From positions 372,001 through 436,000 of the forward strand of contig NZ_JAGGKV010000003.1 in assembly GCF_017874035.1 (NCBI RefSeq): DNA of 64,000 nt. The letters run 5' to 3'. The position numbers and the translations under genes are program-made. Origin of the DNA: Paenibacillus aceris. Its GTDB lineage: Bacteria; Bacillota; Bacilli; Paenibacillales; NBRC-103111. The notes below the pieces were generated by a model. That model saw nothing but the letters and a program-made list of their open reading frames with translations. It did no database searches and was not told the origin of the DNA. Shown in pieces: positions 37,101-44,891 of this stretch. The first letter of the stretch is position 1, and each line of letters begins with the position of its first letter.

Positions 37101-37116
37101 TTTGCAAGCTTGCAAA
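37101..37116. other. Perfect 16-bp palindrome at the SASP start site
   Basis: TTTGCAAGCTTGCAAA reads the same on both strands. It begins 3 bp downstream of the -10 element, so it covers the expected transcription start, and would form the 5' end of the mRNA. Confidence 0.6.
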
Positions 37117-37118
37117 CA

Positions 37119-37148
37119 TAGTATGTGGAGGAAATGAATTTATATGCA
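37119..37148 (-). promoter_or_regulatory. Sigma-G-type promoter of SASP copy 1
   Basis: On the minus strand, TGCATA (37148-37143), a 17-bp spacer and CATACTA (37125-37119). This fits the forespore sigma-G pattern (GHATR, CATWNTA). Confidence 0.8.
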
Positions 37149-37211
37149 CAGCGATTAAAAAAGTTTAAAATAAGAAGACAATGTTCAAACTTCTAGAAAG
37201 TAGGTCACATT

Positions 37212-37394
37212 ATGAGTAAACCGCTCGCACTTCTATTCGCTGTTGTCGGCACACTGCTGCTGGCTACCATCTCCTTATTTATCGCTCTGCGGCAGCCTTG
37301 GATGATCCTCGTTTGTTCGATCATCGCTTTAGGCTTTATCGGATATGGCTTTGCCGTGAAGGCAAAAATTCGCAAAAAAAATTCACGGCCGTAA
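37212..37394 (+). CDS. DUF5325 family small membrane protein (YlaF-like)
   Basis: 60 residues with two membrane segments (about 6-25 and 29-46) and a basic tail (KAKIRKKNSRP). The shape and the LRQPWMILVCSIIALGFIGY segment match the DUF5325/YlaF family. AAAGTAGG lies upstream of the ATG. It is divergent from SASP copy 1. The function is unknown. Confidence 0.75.
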   Translation: MSKPLALLFAVVGTLLLATISLFIALRQPWMILVCSIIALGFIGYGFAVKAKIRKKNSRP

Positions 37395-37406
37395 CCTGCA
37401 ACGGCT

Positions 37407-37500
37407 CAAGGATAAAACGACTTCGTCGTCCTTTAAGGACGGGTGCGCTTGTCAAGGTAGATGCGAAGCAAAAGTAAAAAACTTATACTTTCATATCTAC
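37407..37500. repeat. Dispersed ~93-bp stem-loop repeat, copy A
   Basis: About 85% identical by eye to 43585-43675 (copy B). The core CAAGGTAGATGCGAAGCAAA is invariant. GTAGAT near its middle can pair with ATCTAC at its end, enclosing an inner hairpin, which is imperfect in this copy. Confidence 0.7.
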
Positions 37501-37507
37501 GAACAAA

Positions 37508-37547
37508 AAAAGAGCTCAAACAGCATAGCCGCTGTTCGAGCTCTTTT
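37508..37547. terminator. Terminator of trpS
   Basis: A 10-bp outer stem (37508-37517 with 37538-37547) and a second inner stem (ACAGC with GCTGT), with A/T runs on both sides, 10 bp beyond the trpS stop codon. Confidence 0.9.
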
Positions 37548-37556
37548 CGCTTTCTT

Positions 37557-38540
37557 TTAGATGACCACGAAGCCCATCCGTTTCTTCACTTCAAGCAGCG
37601 TTTGGTCAGCCACCTCAGCGGCTTCTTTCGCGCCTTTTCTCAAAATATCAAAAATTTCTCCTGACTTGCGAATCTCTTGATACCGCTGTTGAATCGGTTC
37701 AAGAACCGCTACGATCTGCTCCGCCAGATCCTTTTTGAAAGGACCATAGCCCTGCCCGTCATATTTGGCCTCAATCTCAACTACGCTCATCTCAGCAAAG
37801 TGCGAGTAGATGGAAATCAGATTGCTGACTTCCGGTTTATTCTGAGGATCATACTTCACTTCACGGCCAGAATCTGTGACAGCACGACTAAGCTTCTTAC
37901 GGATGACAGCCGGGTCATCCAACATAGCGATGTAACTGCCCGCATTCGGGCTGCTTTTACTCATCTTCTTAGAGGCATCATCCAGAGACATGATTCTCGC
38001 GCCAATCTCAGGCATATACGGCTGTGGCATTACGAACATGTCGCCAAAACGGTTGTTAAACCGATTCGCCAAGTCGCGCGTAAGCTCTAAGTGCTGCTTC
38101 TGATCATCCCCAACAGGGATCAAATCGGCATTGTACAGAAGAATGTCCGCCGCCATCAGAGATGGATACGTAAAGAGACCGGCACCTACGGATTCTTTGC
38201 CTTCCGACTTATCTTTAAACTGCGTCATGCGCTCCAGCTCGCCCATGTGCGTCAGCGTCGTCATAATCCAGCCAAGCTCCGCGTGTGCGTGAACATGGGA
38301 TTGCAGGAAGATAGAAGCCTTATTCGGGTCAAGTCCTGCGGCAATATAAAGCGCAGCGATCGATTCCGTTTGTTCTTTAAGCGCTGCCGGATCCTGCGGA
38401 ACCGTGATGGCGTGCATATCCACTACCATGAAATAACAGCGGTGCAAATGCTGCAGCTTGACATAGTTACGAAGAGCGCCAATATAATTACCAATCGTCA
38501 GCTGACCGCTGGATTGCATGCCTGATAATACTCGTTTCAT
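37557..38540 (-). CDS. trpS: Tryptophanyl-tRNA synthetase
   Basis: A class I aminoacyl-tRNA synthetase of 327 residues that charges tRNA-Trp. The HIGH-like motif is SGQLTIGNYIGAL at the N-terminus and the KMSKS motif is DASKKMSKSSPNAGSY near residue 195. The frame runs on to 38618, but GGAGGG lies 9 nt before the ATG at 38540. It is preceded by a T-box leader with a tryptophan specifier, so uncharged tRNA-Trp should raise its expression. Confidence 0.97.
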   Translation of the reverse strand: MKRVLSGMQSSGQLTIGNYIGALRNYVKLQHLHRCYFMVVDMHAITVPQDPAALKEQTESIAALYIAAGLDPNKASIFLQSHVHAHAELGWIMTTLTHMGELERMTQFKDKSEGKESVGAGLFTYPSLMAADILLYNADLIPVGDDQKQHLELTRDLANRFNNRFGDMFVMPQPYMPEIGARIMSLDDASKKMSKSSPNAGSYIAMLDDPAVIRKKLSRAVTDSGREVKYDPQNKPEVSNLISIYSHFAEMSVVEIEAKYDGQGYGPFKKDLAEQIVAVLEPIQQRYQEIRKSGEIFDILRKGAKEAAEVADQTLLEVKKRMGFVVI

Positions 38541-38599
38541 TGTGAAAGTCCCTCCGATTTCATAGTGAGTTCGCTTGTGTATAGGTAAAAAAGACAACA

Positions 38600-38893
38600 A
38601 AAAGGCCTCTCCCCGCAAGGGACGAGAGACCGTGGTACCACCCTAATTTGTCCATGCATACAGCATTGTCACACAGACCTTCAGGCTCTTGTAACGGAGA
38701 GCAGCCGTTTGGCATACTTGACAGTTAGCGGATATTCTTCCGGCCTAGGTTCCGGCAATCCCCATACTGTGTTCAGCCTCAAGCTCAAGGATCCATTCGG
38801 TTTGATCGTTTCACCGGTTCGCACCAACCACCGGCTCTCTGAGAAACGGAGACAAACGTACTTGTTCCTGTCATCGCTTATTGATTTTATATT
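38600..38893 (-). promoter_or_regulatory. T-box riboswitch (tRNA-Trp) of trpS
   Basis: The conserved T-box AGGGTGGTACCACG reads on the minus strand at 38644-38631. It is followed by the terminator stem (GGTCTCTCGTCCC pairing with GGGGAGAGGCC, 38631-38600) and a T run. Upstream lie the AGTA box and a stem I with the specifier GAA-TGG-A; TGG is the Trp codon, at 38795-38793. The leader spans about 290 nt. Uncharged tRNA would stabilise the antiterminator. Confidence 0.93.
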
Positions 38894-38921
38894 ATTATAC
38901 ACCTTCACTTTCCATTGTCAA
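38894..38921 (-). promoter_or_regulatory. Sigma-A promoter of the T-box-trpS unit
   Basis: On the minus strand, TTGACA (38921-38916), a 16-bp spacer and TATAAT (38899-38894), both perfect hexamers. Confidence 0.88.
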
Positions 38922-39010
38922 CCAAGGTCTTTGTCCTATCTTGCCCTGCATGGACATAGGATAGGTAACATACAATCCTTCTTATCAATGGACAAAGGGG
39001 TGTCAACGAA

Positions 39011-40108
39011 TTGTCATCAACATTGTACCGGTGGAGCCTTCCGATCTCCACGGTGATTTGCGCATTTCTCTTCATCCTCATTGTAACAACGAGAGAGCTT
39101 CCTCCGGCGGGGCTGATCCTGACAGATACCAAGCTCGTGTTTGCCGCCTTTATGGACATTTTTCTCGACGCCCTCCCCTTTATGTTCATGGGTGTCATTC
39201 TCTCCACTGTCGTTGAAAATTTCATTCCCGAAGCTTTCATTCGGCGTATGACACCAAAGCATCCGGTTGGAGGCATCTTGTTCGCCTGTGTGCTGGGGAT
39301 CATGTTCCCGCTCTGCGAATGCGGCATGATTCCTTTCGTTCGCCGGCTTATGCGCAAAGGCATGCCCGTGTACATCGCCGTCATTTTCATTCTCGTCGGA
39401 CCGATTCTGAATCCGATCGTCTTCGCCTCGACCTTCATGGCCTTCCGCAGCGAGCCGGAAATGGCTTATTCGCGTATGGGACTTACCTTTGGCGTCGCGC
39501 TTATCGTCGGACTACTGTTGACCCGCTTTCTAAAGAGCAGCCCATTGCGTCACACCACTGGAGGGCACGCGATAGAACACGTCCACACCCACGACCATCA
39601 TCATCACGAGCATGAACAACAGGGCCACACTCATCATCATGACAACCACAATCATGACCACGACCATGCTCATTCGCACGGTCACAATCACGCCCACGGT
39701 GACGGCCGGTTGGCAACGATGCTCAGTCACGGCACATCCGAACTGTTCGAAATGAGCAAATACTTAATGCTTGGCGCATTCTTAACCGCTTTAATCCAAA
39801 CCTTCGTCGCCCAAGACAGCCTTTCTGCTATCGGCCAAGGTGCGGTCCTCTCTCATGTCTTTATGATGGGTTTTGCCTACTTGCTCTCTCTCTGCTCTAC
39901 AACGGATGCTTTCGTGGCCGCTTCTTTCGCCAAGACGTTCTCTCCAGGCTCCCTGCTGGCTTTCCTTGTTTTCGGCCCGATGATCGATGTTAAAAGCACG
40001 CTGATGCTGTTGTCCATCTTCAAAGCCCGTTTCGTGCTTACGCTCTCCATCGTTGTAGCTGTAACGGTATTGACAGGTTCATTGCTCATTATGCATTTCT
40101 TTTTTTGA
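39011..40108 (+). CDS. DUF318-type permease with a histidine-rich loop
   Basis: A 365-residue permease (YraQ/YcgR-like family) with about nine membrane segments. The family core is MFPLCECGMIPFVRRLMRKG with VIFILVGPILNPIVFASTF, and the C-terminal half has LLSLCSTTDAFVAASF and FLVFGPMIDVKSTLM. Between the halves (about residues 195-235) lies a loop with roughly 20 histidines in His-Asp/His-Ser runs. It probably binds metal and the protein may be a metal or metal-complex exporter. The start is TTG at 39011 behind AAGGGG. The usual neighbour, a TIGR03943-type protein, is absent; the next gene is ilvD on the other strand. Confidence 0.82.
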   Translation: MSSTLYRWSLPISTVICAFLFILIVTTRELPPAGLILTDTKLVFAAFMDIFLDALPFMFMGVILSTVVENFIPEAFIRRMTPKHPVGGILFACVLGIMFPLCECGMIPFVRRLMRKGMPVYIAVIFILVGPILNPIVFASTFMAFRSEPEMAYSRMGLTFGVALIVGLLLTRFLKSSPLRHTTGGHAIEHVHTHDHHHHEHEQQGHTHHHDNHNHDHDHAHSHGHNHAHGDGRLATMLSHGTSELFEMSKYLMLGAFLTALIQTFVAQDSLSAIGQGAVLSHVFMMGFAYLLSLCSTTDAFVAASFAKTFSPGSLLAFLVFGPMIDVKSTLMLLSIFKARFVLTLSIVVAVTVLTGSLLIMHFFF

Positions 40109-40116
40109 TTATAAAA

Positions 40117-40145
40117 AACGGCCAGAGCTGCACGCTCTGGCCGTT
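40117..40145. terminator. Bidirectional terminator between DUF318 permease and ilvD
   Basis: A perfect 12-bp stem (40117-40128 with 40134-40145), 5-nt loop, with A runs before and a short T run after. Confidence 0.88.
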
Positions 40146-40159
40146 AAACATGTTAACAA

Positions 40160-41845
40160 TTAGATTTTCAAAATAGCTCCGGCACTTGCATTCGTCACCA
40201 TTTTGGTGTAACGCGCCAAATATCCGGTTTGGATTTTCGGTTCAAAGCCTGTCCAGTTCTCGCGGCGCTTCGCAAACTCTTCATCGCTGATTTGCAATTC
40301 GATTTTGCGGCCATCCATATCCACATCGATAATGTCGCCATCTTGTACGAAAGCAAGAGGTCCGCCCTCTGCCGCTTCCGGAGACATATGGCCGATCGAG
40401 ATGCCGCGGGATGCGCCTGAGAAACGTCCGTCTGTAATCAAGGCTACTTTCGCGCCCAGACCCATACCAACGATTTGGGACGTTGGAGCCAGCATTTCCG
40501 GCATACCAGGTCCGCCTTTAGGCCCTTCGTAGCGGATAACGACAACATGGCCTTCTTTTACTTTGCCATTGGCAATGCCGTATAGCGCCTCATCTTGGGA
40601 GTTAAAGCAGATCGCAGGACCGACGTGACGTCCACCTACGGATTTATCTACAGCTCCGACCTTAACGATACTACCTTCAGGAGCAAGGTTACCGAACAGA
40701 ACAGCAAGTCCGCCTCTTTCGCTGTGCGGGTTGCTTAGCGGACGAATCACGTCCGTGTTTTGAATTTCGCGGCCTGCTACGTTTTCGCGAATCGTTTGAG
40801 CAGTAACGGAAAGACGTTCGCCATCGAAAGCGCCCGGCTTTTTCAGAAGCTCATTAATAATTGCGCTGACACCGCCAGCTAGATGCACATCTTCAATGTG
40901 ATAATCGGAAGCCGGAGCGATTTTGGCAAGGTGAGGAACACGCTCTGCCACTTCGTTAATACGAGCGATCGGGTAATCGATGCCTGCTTCAGCAGCGATA
41001 GCCAATGTGTGAAGCACTGTATTTGTGGAACCGCCCATCGCCATATCTAGTGCAAACGCATTGTCAATTGCTTCAATGGTCACGATATCACGAGGCTTGA
41101 TGTCTTTCTCGATCAAAGTCATCAGCTGCTTCGCGCAATCTTTCACGAATTGCTTACGCTCTTCGGCAACAGCCAGGATCGTACCGTTACCCGGCATAGC
41201 AAGACCAAGACCTTCTGCCAAACAGTTCATGGAGTTTGCTGTGAACATACCGGAACAGGATCCGCAAGTCGGACAACCGTATTGTTCAAGCTCTTCCAGA
41301 CCAGCTTCGTCCAATTTACCTGCTTGAAAAGCACCTACGCCTTCGAAAACGGAGGATAGGGAAATGGATTTACCGTTTTTATCTTTACCGGCTTTCATCG
41401 GGCCACCGCTAACCAACATCGTAGGGATGTTGACGCGAAGAGCACCCATGATCATGCCCGGTGTGATTTTATCACAGTTAGGAATACAGATCATGCCATC
41501 GAACCAGTGTGCGTTTACGACCGTTTCCAGGGAATCGGCAATAATTTCACGGCTCGGCAAGGAGTAGCGCATACCGATGTGTCCCATCGCGATACCATCA
41601 TCAACACCGATCGTGTTGAACTCGAATGGAACGCCGCCCGCTTCGCGAATCGCTTCTTTCACGATCTTACCGAATTCCTGCAAATGAACATGCCCGGGAA
41701 TAATGTCTATATAAGAGTTACAAACCGCAATAAACGGCTTGCCGAAATCTTCCTCTTTAACGCCGGCTGCACGCAGCAAGCTGCGGTGAGGAGCGCGGTC
41801 GAATCCTTTTTTAATCATGTCGCTACGCTGTTTTGGATGAGCCAT
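40160..41845 (-). CDS. ilvD: Dihydroxy-acid dehydratase
   Basis: 561 residues. It catalyses the third step of isoleucine and valine synthesis (dihydroxy-acid to keto-acid) with an iron-sulfur cluster. The cluster and active-site motifs are visible: [48 protein letters not shown] and [19 protein letters not shown]. It stands alone here, without the other ilv or leu genes. A purine-rich TAGGAGGAATAGAG ribosome site precedes the ATG. Confidence 0.97.
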   Translation of the reverse strand: MAHPKQRSDMIKKGFDRAPHRSLLRAAGVKEEDFGKPFIAVCNSYIDIIPGHVHLQEFGKIVKEAIREAGGVPFEFNTIGVDDGIAMGHIGMRYSLPSREIIADSLETVVNAHWFDGMICIPNCDKITPGMIMGALRVNIPTMLVSGGPMKAGKDKNGKSISLSSVFEGVGAFQAGKLDEAGLEELEQYGCPTCGSCSGMFTANSMNCLAEGLGLAMPGNGTILAVAEERKQFVKDCAKQLMTLIEKDIKPRDIVTIEAIDNAFALDMAMGGSTNTVLHTLAIAAEAGIDYPIARINEVAERVPHLAKIAPASDYHIEDVHLAGGVSAIINELLKKPGAFDGERLSVTAQTIRENVAGREIQNTDVIRPLSNPHSERGGLAVLFGNLAPEGSIVKVGAVDKSVGGRHVGPAICFNSQDEALYGIANGKVKEGHVVVIRYEGPKGGPGMPEMLAPTSQIVGMGLGAKVALITDGRFSGASRGISIGHMSPEAAEGGPLAFVQDGDIIDVDMDGRKIELQISDEEFAKRRENWTGFEPKIQTGYLARYTKMVTNASAGAILKI

Positions 41846-41959
41846 TCTCTATTCCTCCTAAATTACATACATTAATTAAAAATAATGAATCTATCATATC
41901 ATACTTTTCGTCAAATTTCTCCCTTTAGTGTACTAACGCGTCAATGTAAAAGCAAGAGC

Positions 41960-42607
41960 TTATTTTCTGCCAAAATCGGCCTTGATTTCGCCCCACTTTT
42001 TGGTATCCCATTTCACGATTTTATTCGTGTAACTGTTGGTCCGCAGCCATTTCAACGCCCGATCTACAAGCGTCCAAATTTCCTCCGTCGAGGCGTCGCG
42101 GACTAAATTGGTCGAAACTTCCTTTTTCCGAATCCAGCTTAAAGCCGTAACGGAATCGGTATAGATGGTTTTGGTGCTGCCCTGCTTTTGCAAATACGCC
42201 AATCCGTGCACAATCGCTAAAAACTCTCCCAAGTTATTCGTGCCCTTCGAAATAGGACCTTGGTAAAATAGAATCTCACCTGTACGCGTATCAACGCCTT
42301 TGTACTCCACAATACCTGGATTCCCGGAGCATCCAACATCGACGGATAGACTATCATAGTCCACTTCCGGAGCGGTTTCAGGAGTAGCTGATTTGCCCCC
42401 GGAAGCAGAAGCAGATGCCGTTTTTCCTCCGAAATTCAGCGACTTCTGCCAGCCCTTTTCCAACGCCTGACGAGCTTCCGATTCCGATTCATATGATTTA
42501 AATCTGGCTTGCGGGTACCCTTTCGTCTGCGCCTGACAATCTGCCCACGATCGATAGATCCCAGGCTTATGTCCTACCCAAACGACATAATATTTCACTG
42601 CTGCCAT
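41960..42607 (-). CDS. Ribonuclease H with viroplasmin-type N-terminal domain
   Basis: 215 residues. The N-terminus (KYYVVWVGHKPGIYRSWADC with TKGYPQARFKSYESESEAR) is the viroplasmin (caulimovirus VI) domain, which binds RNA/DNA hybrids. After a Ser/Ala linker comes an RNase H fold: Asp in LSVDVGCSGNPG, Glu in LGEFLAIVHGL, Asp in IYTDSVTALSWI and Asp in KWDTKKWGEIKADFGRK, the four catalytic acids. The start at 42607 has GGAGTG upstream; the frame is open to 42655. It likely removes RNA from hybrids. It overlaps no other gene but sits 13 bp from the 161-residue protein. Confidence 0.9.
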   Translation of the reverse strand: MAAVKYYVVWVGHKPGIYRSWADCQAQTKGYPQARFKSYESESEARQALEKGWQKSLNFGGKTASASASGGKSATPETAPEVDYDSLSVDVGCSGNPGIVEYKGVDTRTGEILFYQGPISKGTNNLGEFLAIVHGLAYLQKQGSTKTIYTDSVTALSWIRKKEVSTNLVRDASTEEIWTLVDRALKWLRTNSYTNKIVKWDTKKWGEIKADFGRK

Positions 42608-42620
42608 CCTATTCACTCCG

Positions 42621-43106
42621 TCATTGTTGATGTAATTGATGTACGAGCCCTTCAACCACTTTCACCGTATCAGCAAAATAAGGCTTATAATCCAACCCAT
42701 TGATAAATGCCAAATAGGTTTCGCCGATCTCTAAGACCTGCTTCCTATAGTGATCGGCAGGTATGTTGTGAGTCTCGAGCTCGCGGTATGTGCCATTCGT
42801 GCGCTCTTCAACGGATATAAGCTGCACTTGTTCCTCCGGCAAATGATGAACGACAAACGAAAATCCTCTACACTCCGGATCTCCGCAGCCGCATACAAAG
42901 AAAGGCATCTGCTCCCACTGGTCCGGCGGTGCAAAACGATTCGGTGCCGTGTCATGCAGCGCACTGTACAAGAGCGCAGGGAGCCCTACATCGATGCATA
43001 GCGGCTCTTCGATAAGGATGCTATCTTCGACCGCCATGCGGACATCCGCCTGTATAATTTGTAAATCCTTATCCAGAGACCATCCTTTTACAGATAGTTC
43101 AAACAT
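42621..43106 (-). CDS. Protein with a CxCxxxxC cysteine cluster, function unknown
   Basis: 161 residues. A metal-binding cluster CGCGDPECRGF lies near residue 72, followed by HH-containing sequence (VVHHLPEEQ), suggesting a zinc site. No membrane segment or other known domain is visible. It is probably co-transcribed with the RNase H gene 13 bp downstream. I do not recognise the family. Confidence 0.7.
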   Translation of the reverse strand: MFELSVKGWSLDKDLQIIQADVRMAVEDSILIEEPLCIDVGLPALLYSALHDTAPNRFAPPDQWEQMPFFVCGCGDPECRGFSFVVHHLPEEQVQLISVEERTNGTYRELETHNIPADHYRKQVLEIGETYLAFINGLDYKPYFADTVKVVEGLVHQLHQQ

Positions 43107-43209
43107 GATTTCCGCCTCCGTTCTCCGTTGCTTTTCCTATTATAACAAAGACTGTCCAATCCTGCTTTCAGCTTTATATTTACTTGGACAAAATTTCCAG
43201 TATAAAGCA

Positions 43210-43239
43210 TGAGTATATTTTACAAAAGAGATAATACTA
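43210..43239 (+). promoter_or_regulatory. Sigma-G-type promoter of SASP copy 2
   Basis: TGAGTA (43210-43215), 17-bp spacer and AATACTA (43233-43239), close to the forespore sigma-G pattern. Confidence 0.7.
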
Positions 43240-43262
43240 CCTACTACTGGAGGTGATATCAG

Positions 43263-43499
43263 ATGGCAGGACAATCTCGCAGCAGCAACTCTTTAGTTGT
43301 TCCACAAGCTACAGCAGCTTTGGATCAAATGAAATACGAAGTTGCTCAAGAACTAGGTATCCAGATTCCTCAAGACGGCTACTACGGCTACATGACGTCT
43401 CGTGATACAGGCTCCATTGGGGGCAGCATCACACGTCGCCTTGTTCAAATTGCTGAACAACAACTAGCTGGCGGCAGCGCTAACAGATTTAGCAGATAA
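43263..43499 (+). CDS. Alpha/beta-type small acid-soluble spore protein (copy 2)
   Basis: 78 residues, highly similar to copy 1 (shares KYEVAQELGIQIPQDGY and GSIGG-ITRRLVQIAEQ). The differences cluster at the N-terminus (MAGQSRSSNSLVV), in the middle (YYGYMTSRDTG) and in the last residues (SANRFSR). GGAGGTGA lies 6 nt before the ATG. It is on the opposite strand from copy 1 and has its own sigma-G-like promoter. Confidence 0.95.
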   Translation: MAGQSRSSNSLVVPQATAALDQMKYEVAQELGIQIPQDGYYGYMTSRDTGSIGGSITRRLVQIAEQQLAGGSANRFSR

Positions 43500-43525
43500 C
43501 AGTCTCTCCTATACTTAAACGAGAA

Positions 43526-43576
43526 AGGGCTTTCCTTCAAGTAGCTAGGCTACAGAAAAGGAAGCCCTCTTTTTTG
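43526..43576 (+). terminator. Terminator of SASP copy 2
   Basis: The stem AGGGCTTTCCTT pairs with AAGGAAGCCCT, with a loop that holds a small hairpin (TAGCTAGGCTA), followed by six Ts. Confidence 0.85.
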
Positions 43577-43584
43577 CGTCAATA

Positions 43585-43675
43585 CAAGGATAAACGACTT
43601 CTTCATCCTTTTAGGACGAGCGCGTTTGTCAAGGTAGATGCGAAGCAAAGTATAAACCTTATACTTCTTATCTAC
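43585..43675. repeat. Dispersed ~93-bp stem-loop repeat, copy B
   Basis: Second copy of the element at 37407-37500. Here the inner hairpin AAGTATAA-ACC-TTATACTT is perfect and the outer arms GTAGAT and ATCTAC are intact. It lies between the SASP terminator and the end of the siderophore-binding gene. Confidence 0.7.
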
Positions 43676-43715
43676 AGAAAAAAAGACTGCTCGCAATAAG
43701 CAGTCCTCTCCTTTA

Positions 43716-44711
43716 TTAAGGCTTTACATCGTAGATCTTGTACAAATCATCCAACATGATATTCGCCGCTTTCACACCGCCGGCTGTGTTCCATGTCGCA
43801 TCATTGACTTTCACTAACTTATTGTCCTTCACGACTTTGAGGTTTTTCCAGAGCGGATCATTCATCCATTCCTGCTCTTGCTTCGTACCTTTACCGTCAC
43901 CAGTCTCATATGTGAAGTAGAACACACGATCTGCCGCATCAAGCTCAGTCAGACGCTCCTTGGTAATGTCTTCGAACGACTTCTCATCGCTTTTCGCATC
44001 CGAACGACCAAAACCGATTTGTTTAAAGATAACGCCAGTGAACATATTGCCGTAGTAGTAACGCGTTTTACCGCCCATGAAACGAACAACAGCGACTTTC
44101 TCTTTCAGCTTATCGCCCGCTTTGCTTTTGAAATCGTCAATTCGTTTATCGAAGTCCGCGATAATTTTATCGCCTTCTGCTTTCTTATTCAAAGCTTCTG
44201 CATATAATGCGAAGTTACTTTTCCACTCACCGCGCAATGTCTCCGAATAGACCGTTGGAGCAATCGCTTTTAGTTGGTCGTACACTTTCTCATGACGCAT
44301 TTTGTTACCGATAATTAAATCGGGCTTCAGAGATGCGATTAACTCAAGGTTTGGCTGTGACTCTCCACCAACGGTTGTAACACCTTGCATATCTGCTTTA
44401 ATATGGTCAAACCATGGATTCCCATAGTAAGATTCGACAGCGCCAACTGGTTTAATGCCTAAAGCTAAAAGGGCTTCTGTCCCTTCATTCGTCAAAATAA
44501 CAACGCGTTGCGGATGAGCAGGTACAGCGGTTTCCCCCATTGCATGCTTAATTGTACGAGGACCTTCCGACGTTGCTGTCTCTTTCGGTGCTGCGGATGT
44601 TGAAGGCTGTGCGCTGGGCTTTTCCCCACAAGCTGTTAAAACAATAGATACTACAAACAGAATGGCAACAAGAGTCCAAGCTCTTCTTAGTTGTTTACTT
44701 TTTCCAAACAT
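43716..44711 (-). CDS. Iron-siderophore ABC transporter, binding lipoprotein
   Basis: A 331-residue FecB/FhuD-type binding protein. The signal peptide has the lipobox VLTAC (about residue 27), followed by a Ser/Thr/Pro-rich linker and the PBP2 domain opening with PQRVVILTNEGTEALLALGIKPVGA. It captures a ferric siderophore at the cell surface. The frame extends to 44738, but GGAGGG precedes the ATG at 44711. It is divergent from the permease genes and has a near-perfect Fur box in its promoter region. Confidence 0.9.
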   Translation of the reverse strand: MFGKSKQLRRAWTLVAILFVVSIVLTACGEKPSAQPSTSAAPKETATSEGPRTIKHAMGETAVPAHPQRVVILTNEGTEALLALGIKPVGAVESYYGNPWFDHIKADMQGVTTVGGESQPNLELIASLKPDLIIGNKMRHEKVYDQLKAIAPTVYSETLRGEWKSNFALYAEALNKKAEGDKIIADFDKRIDDFKSKAGDKLKEKVAVVRFMGGKTRYYYGNMFTGVIFKQIGFGRSDAKSDEKSFEDITKERLTELDAADRVFYFTYETGDGKGTKQEQEWMNDPLWKNLKVVKDNKLVKVNDATWNTAGGVKAANIMLDDLYKIYDVKP

Positions 44712-44743
44712 CTTACTGCGTTCCCTCCACACGGTCAATTGAT

Positions 44744-44762
44744 GATAACGATTATCATTATC
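44744..44762. promoter_or_regulatory. Fur box 1 (binding-protein promoter)
   Basis: GATAACGATTATCATTATC matches the 19-bp Fur consensus at 18 positions. On the minus strand it lies just downstream of a promoter with TTGACA (44799-44794), a 17-bp spacer and TACCAT (44776-44771), so Fur would block transcription of the binding-protein gene. Confidence 0.9.
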
Positions 44763-44807
44763 TTAAACATATGGTACTTGGTTTTAATCATTCTGTCAAT
44801 TGAAATT

Positions 44808-44856
44808 GATAATGATTCTCAAAATCGTTGACTTCAACTGCTGTTCTCATTAAAAT
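44808..44856 (+). promoter_or_regulatory. Fur box 2 and permease promoter
   Basis: GATAATGATTCTCAAAATC (44808-44826) matches the Fur consensus at 16 of 19 positions. It ends just before TTGACT (44828-44833), a 17-bp spacer and TAAAAT (44851-44856). The predicted start site (about 44863) lies after the first in-frame ATG (44859), which supports the ATG at 44892 as the true start. Confidence 0.8.
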
Positions 44857-44891
44857 ATATGAAGCAGCTAATAAGGAAGCAGGCATTTATC

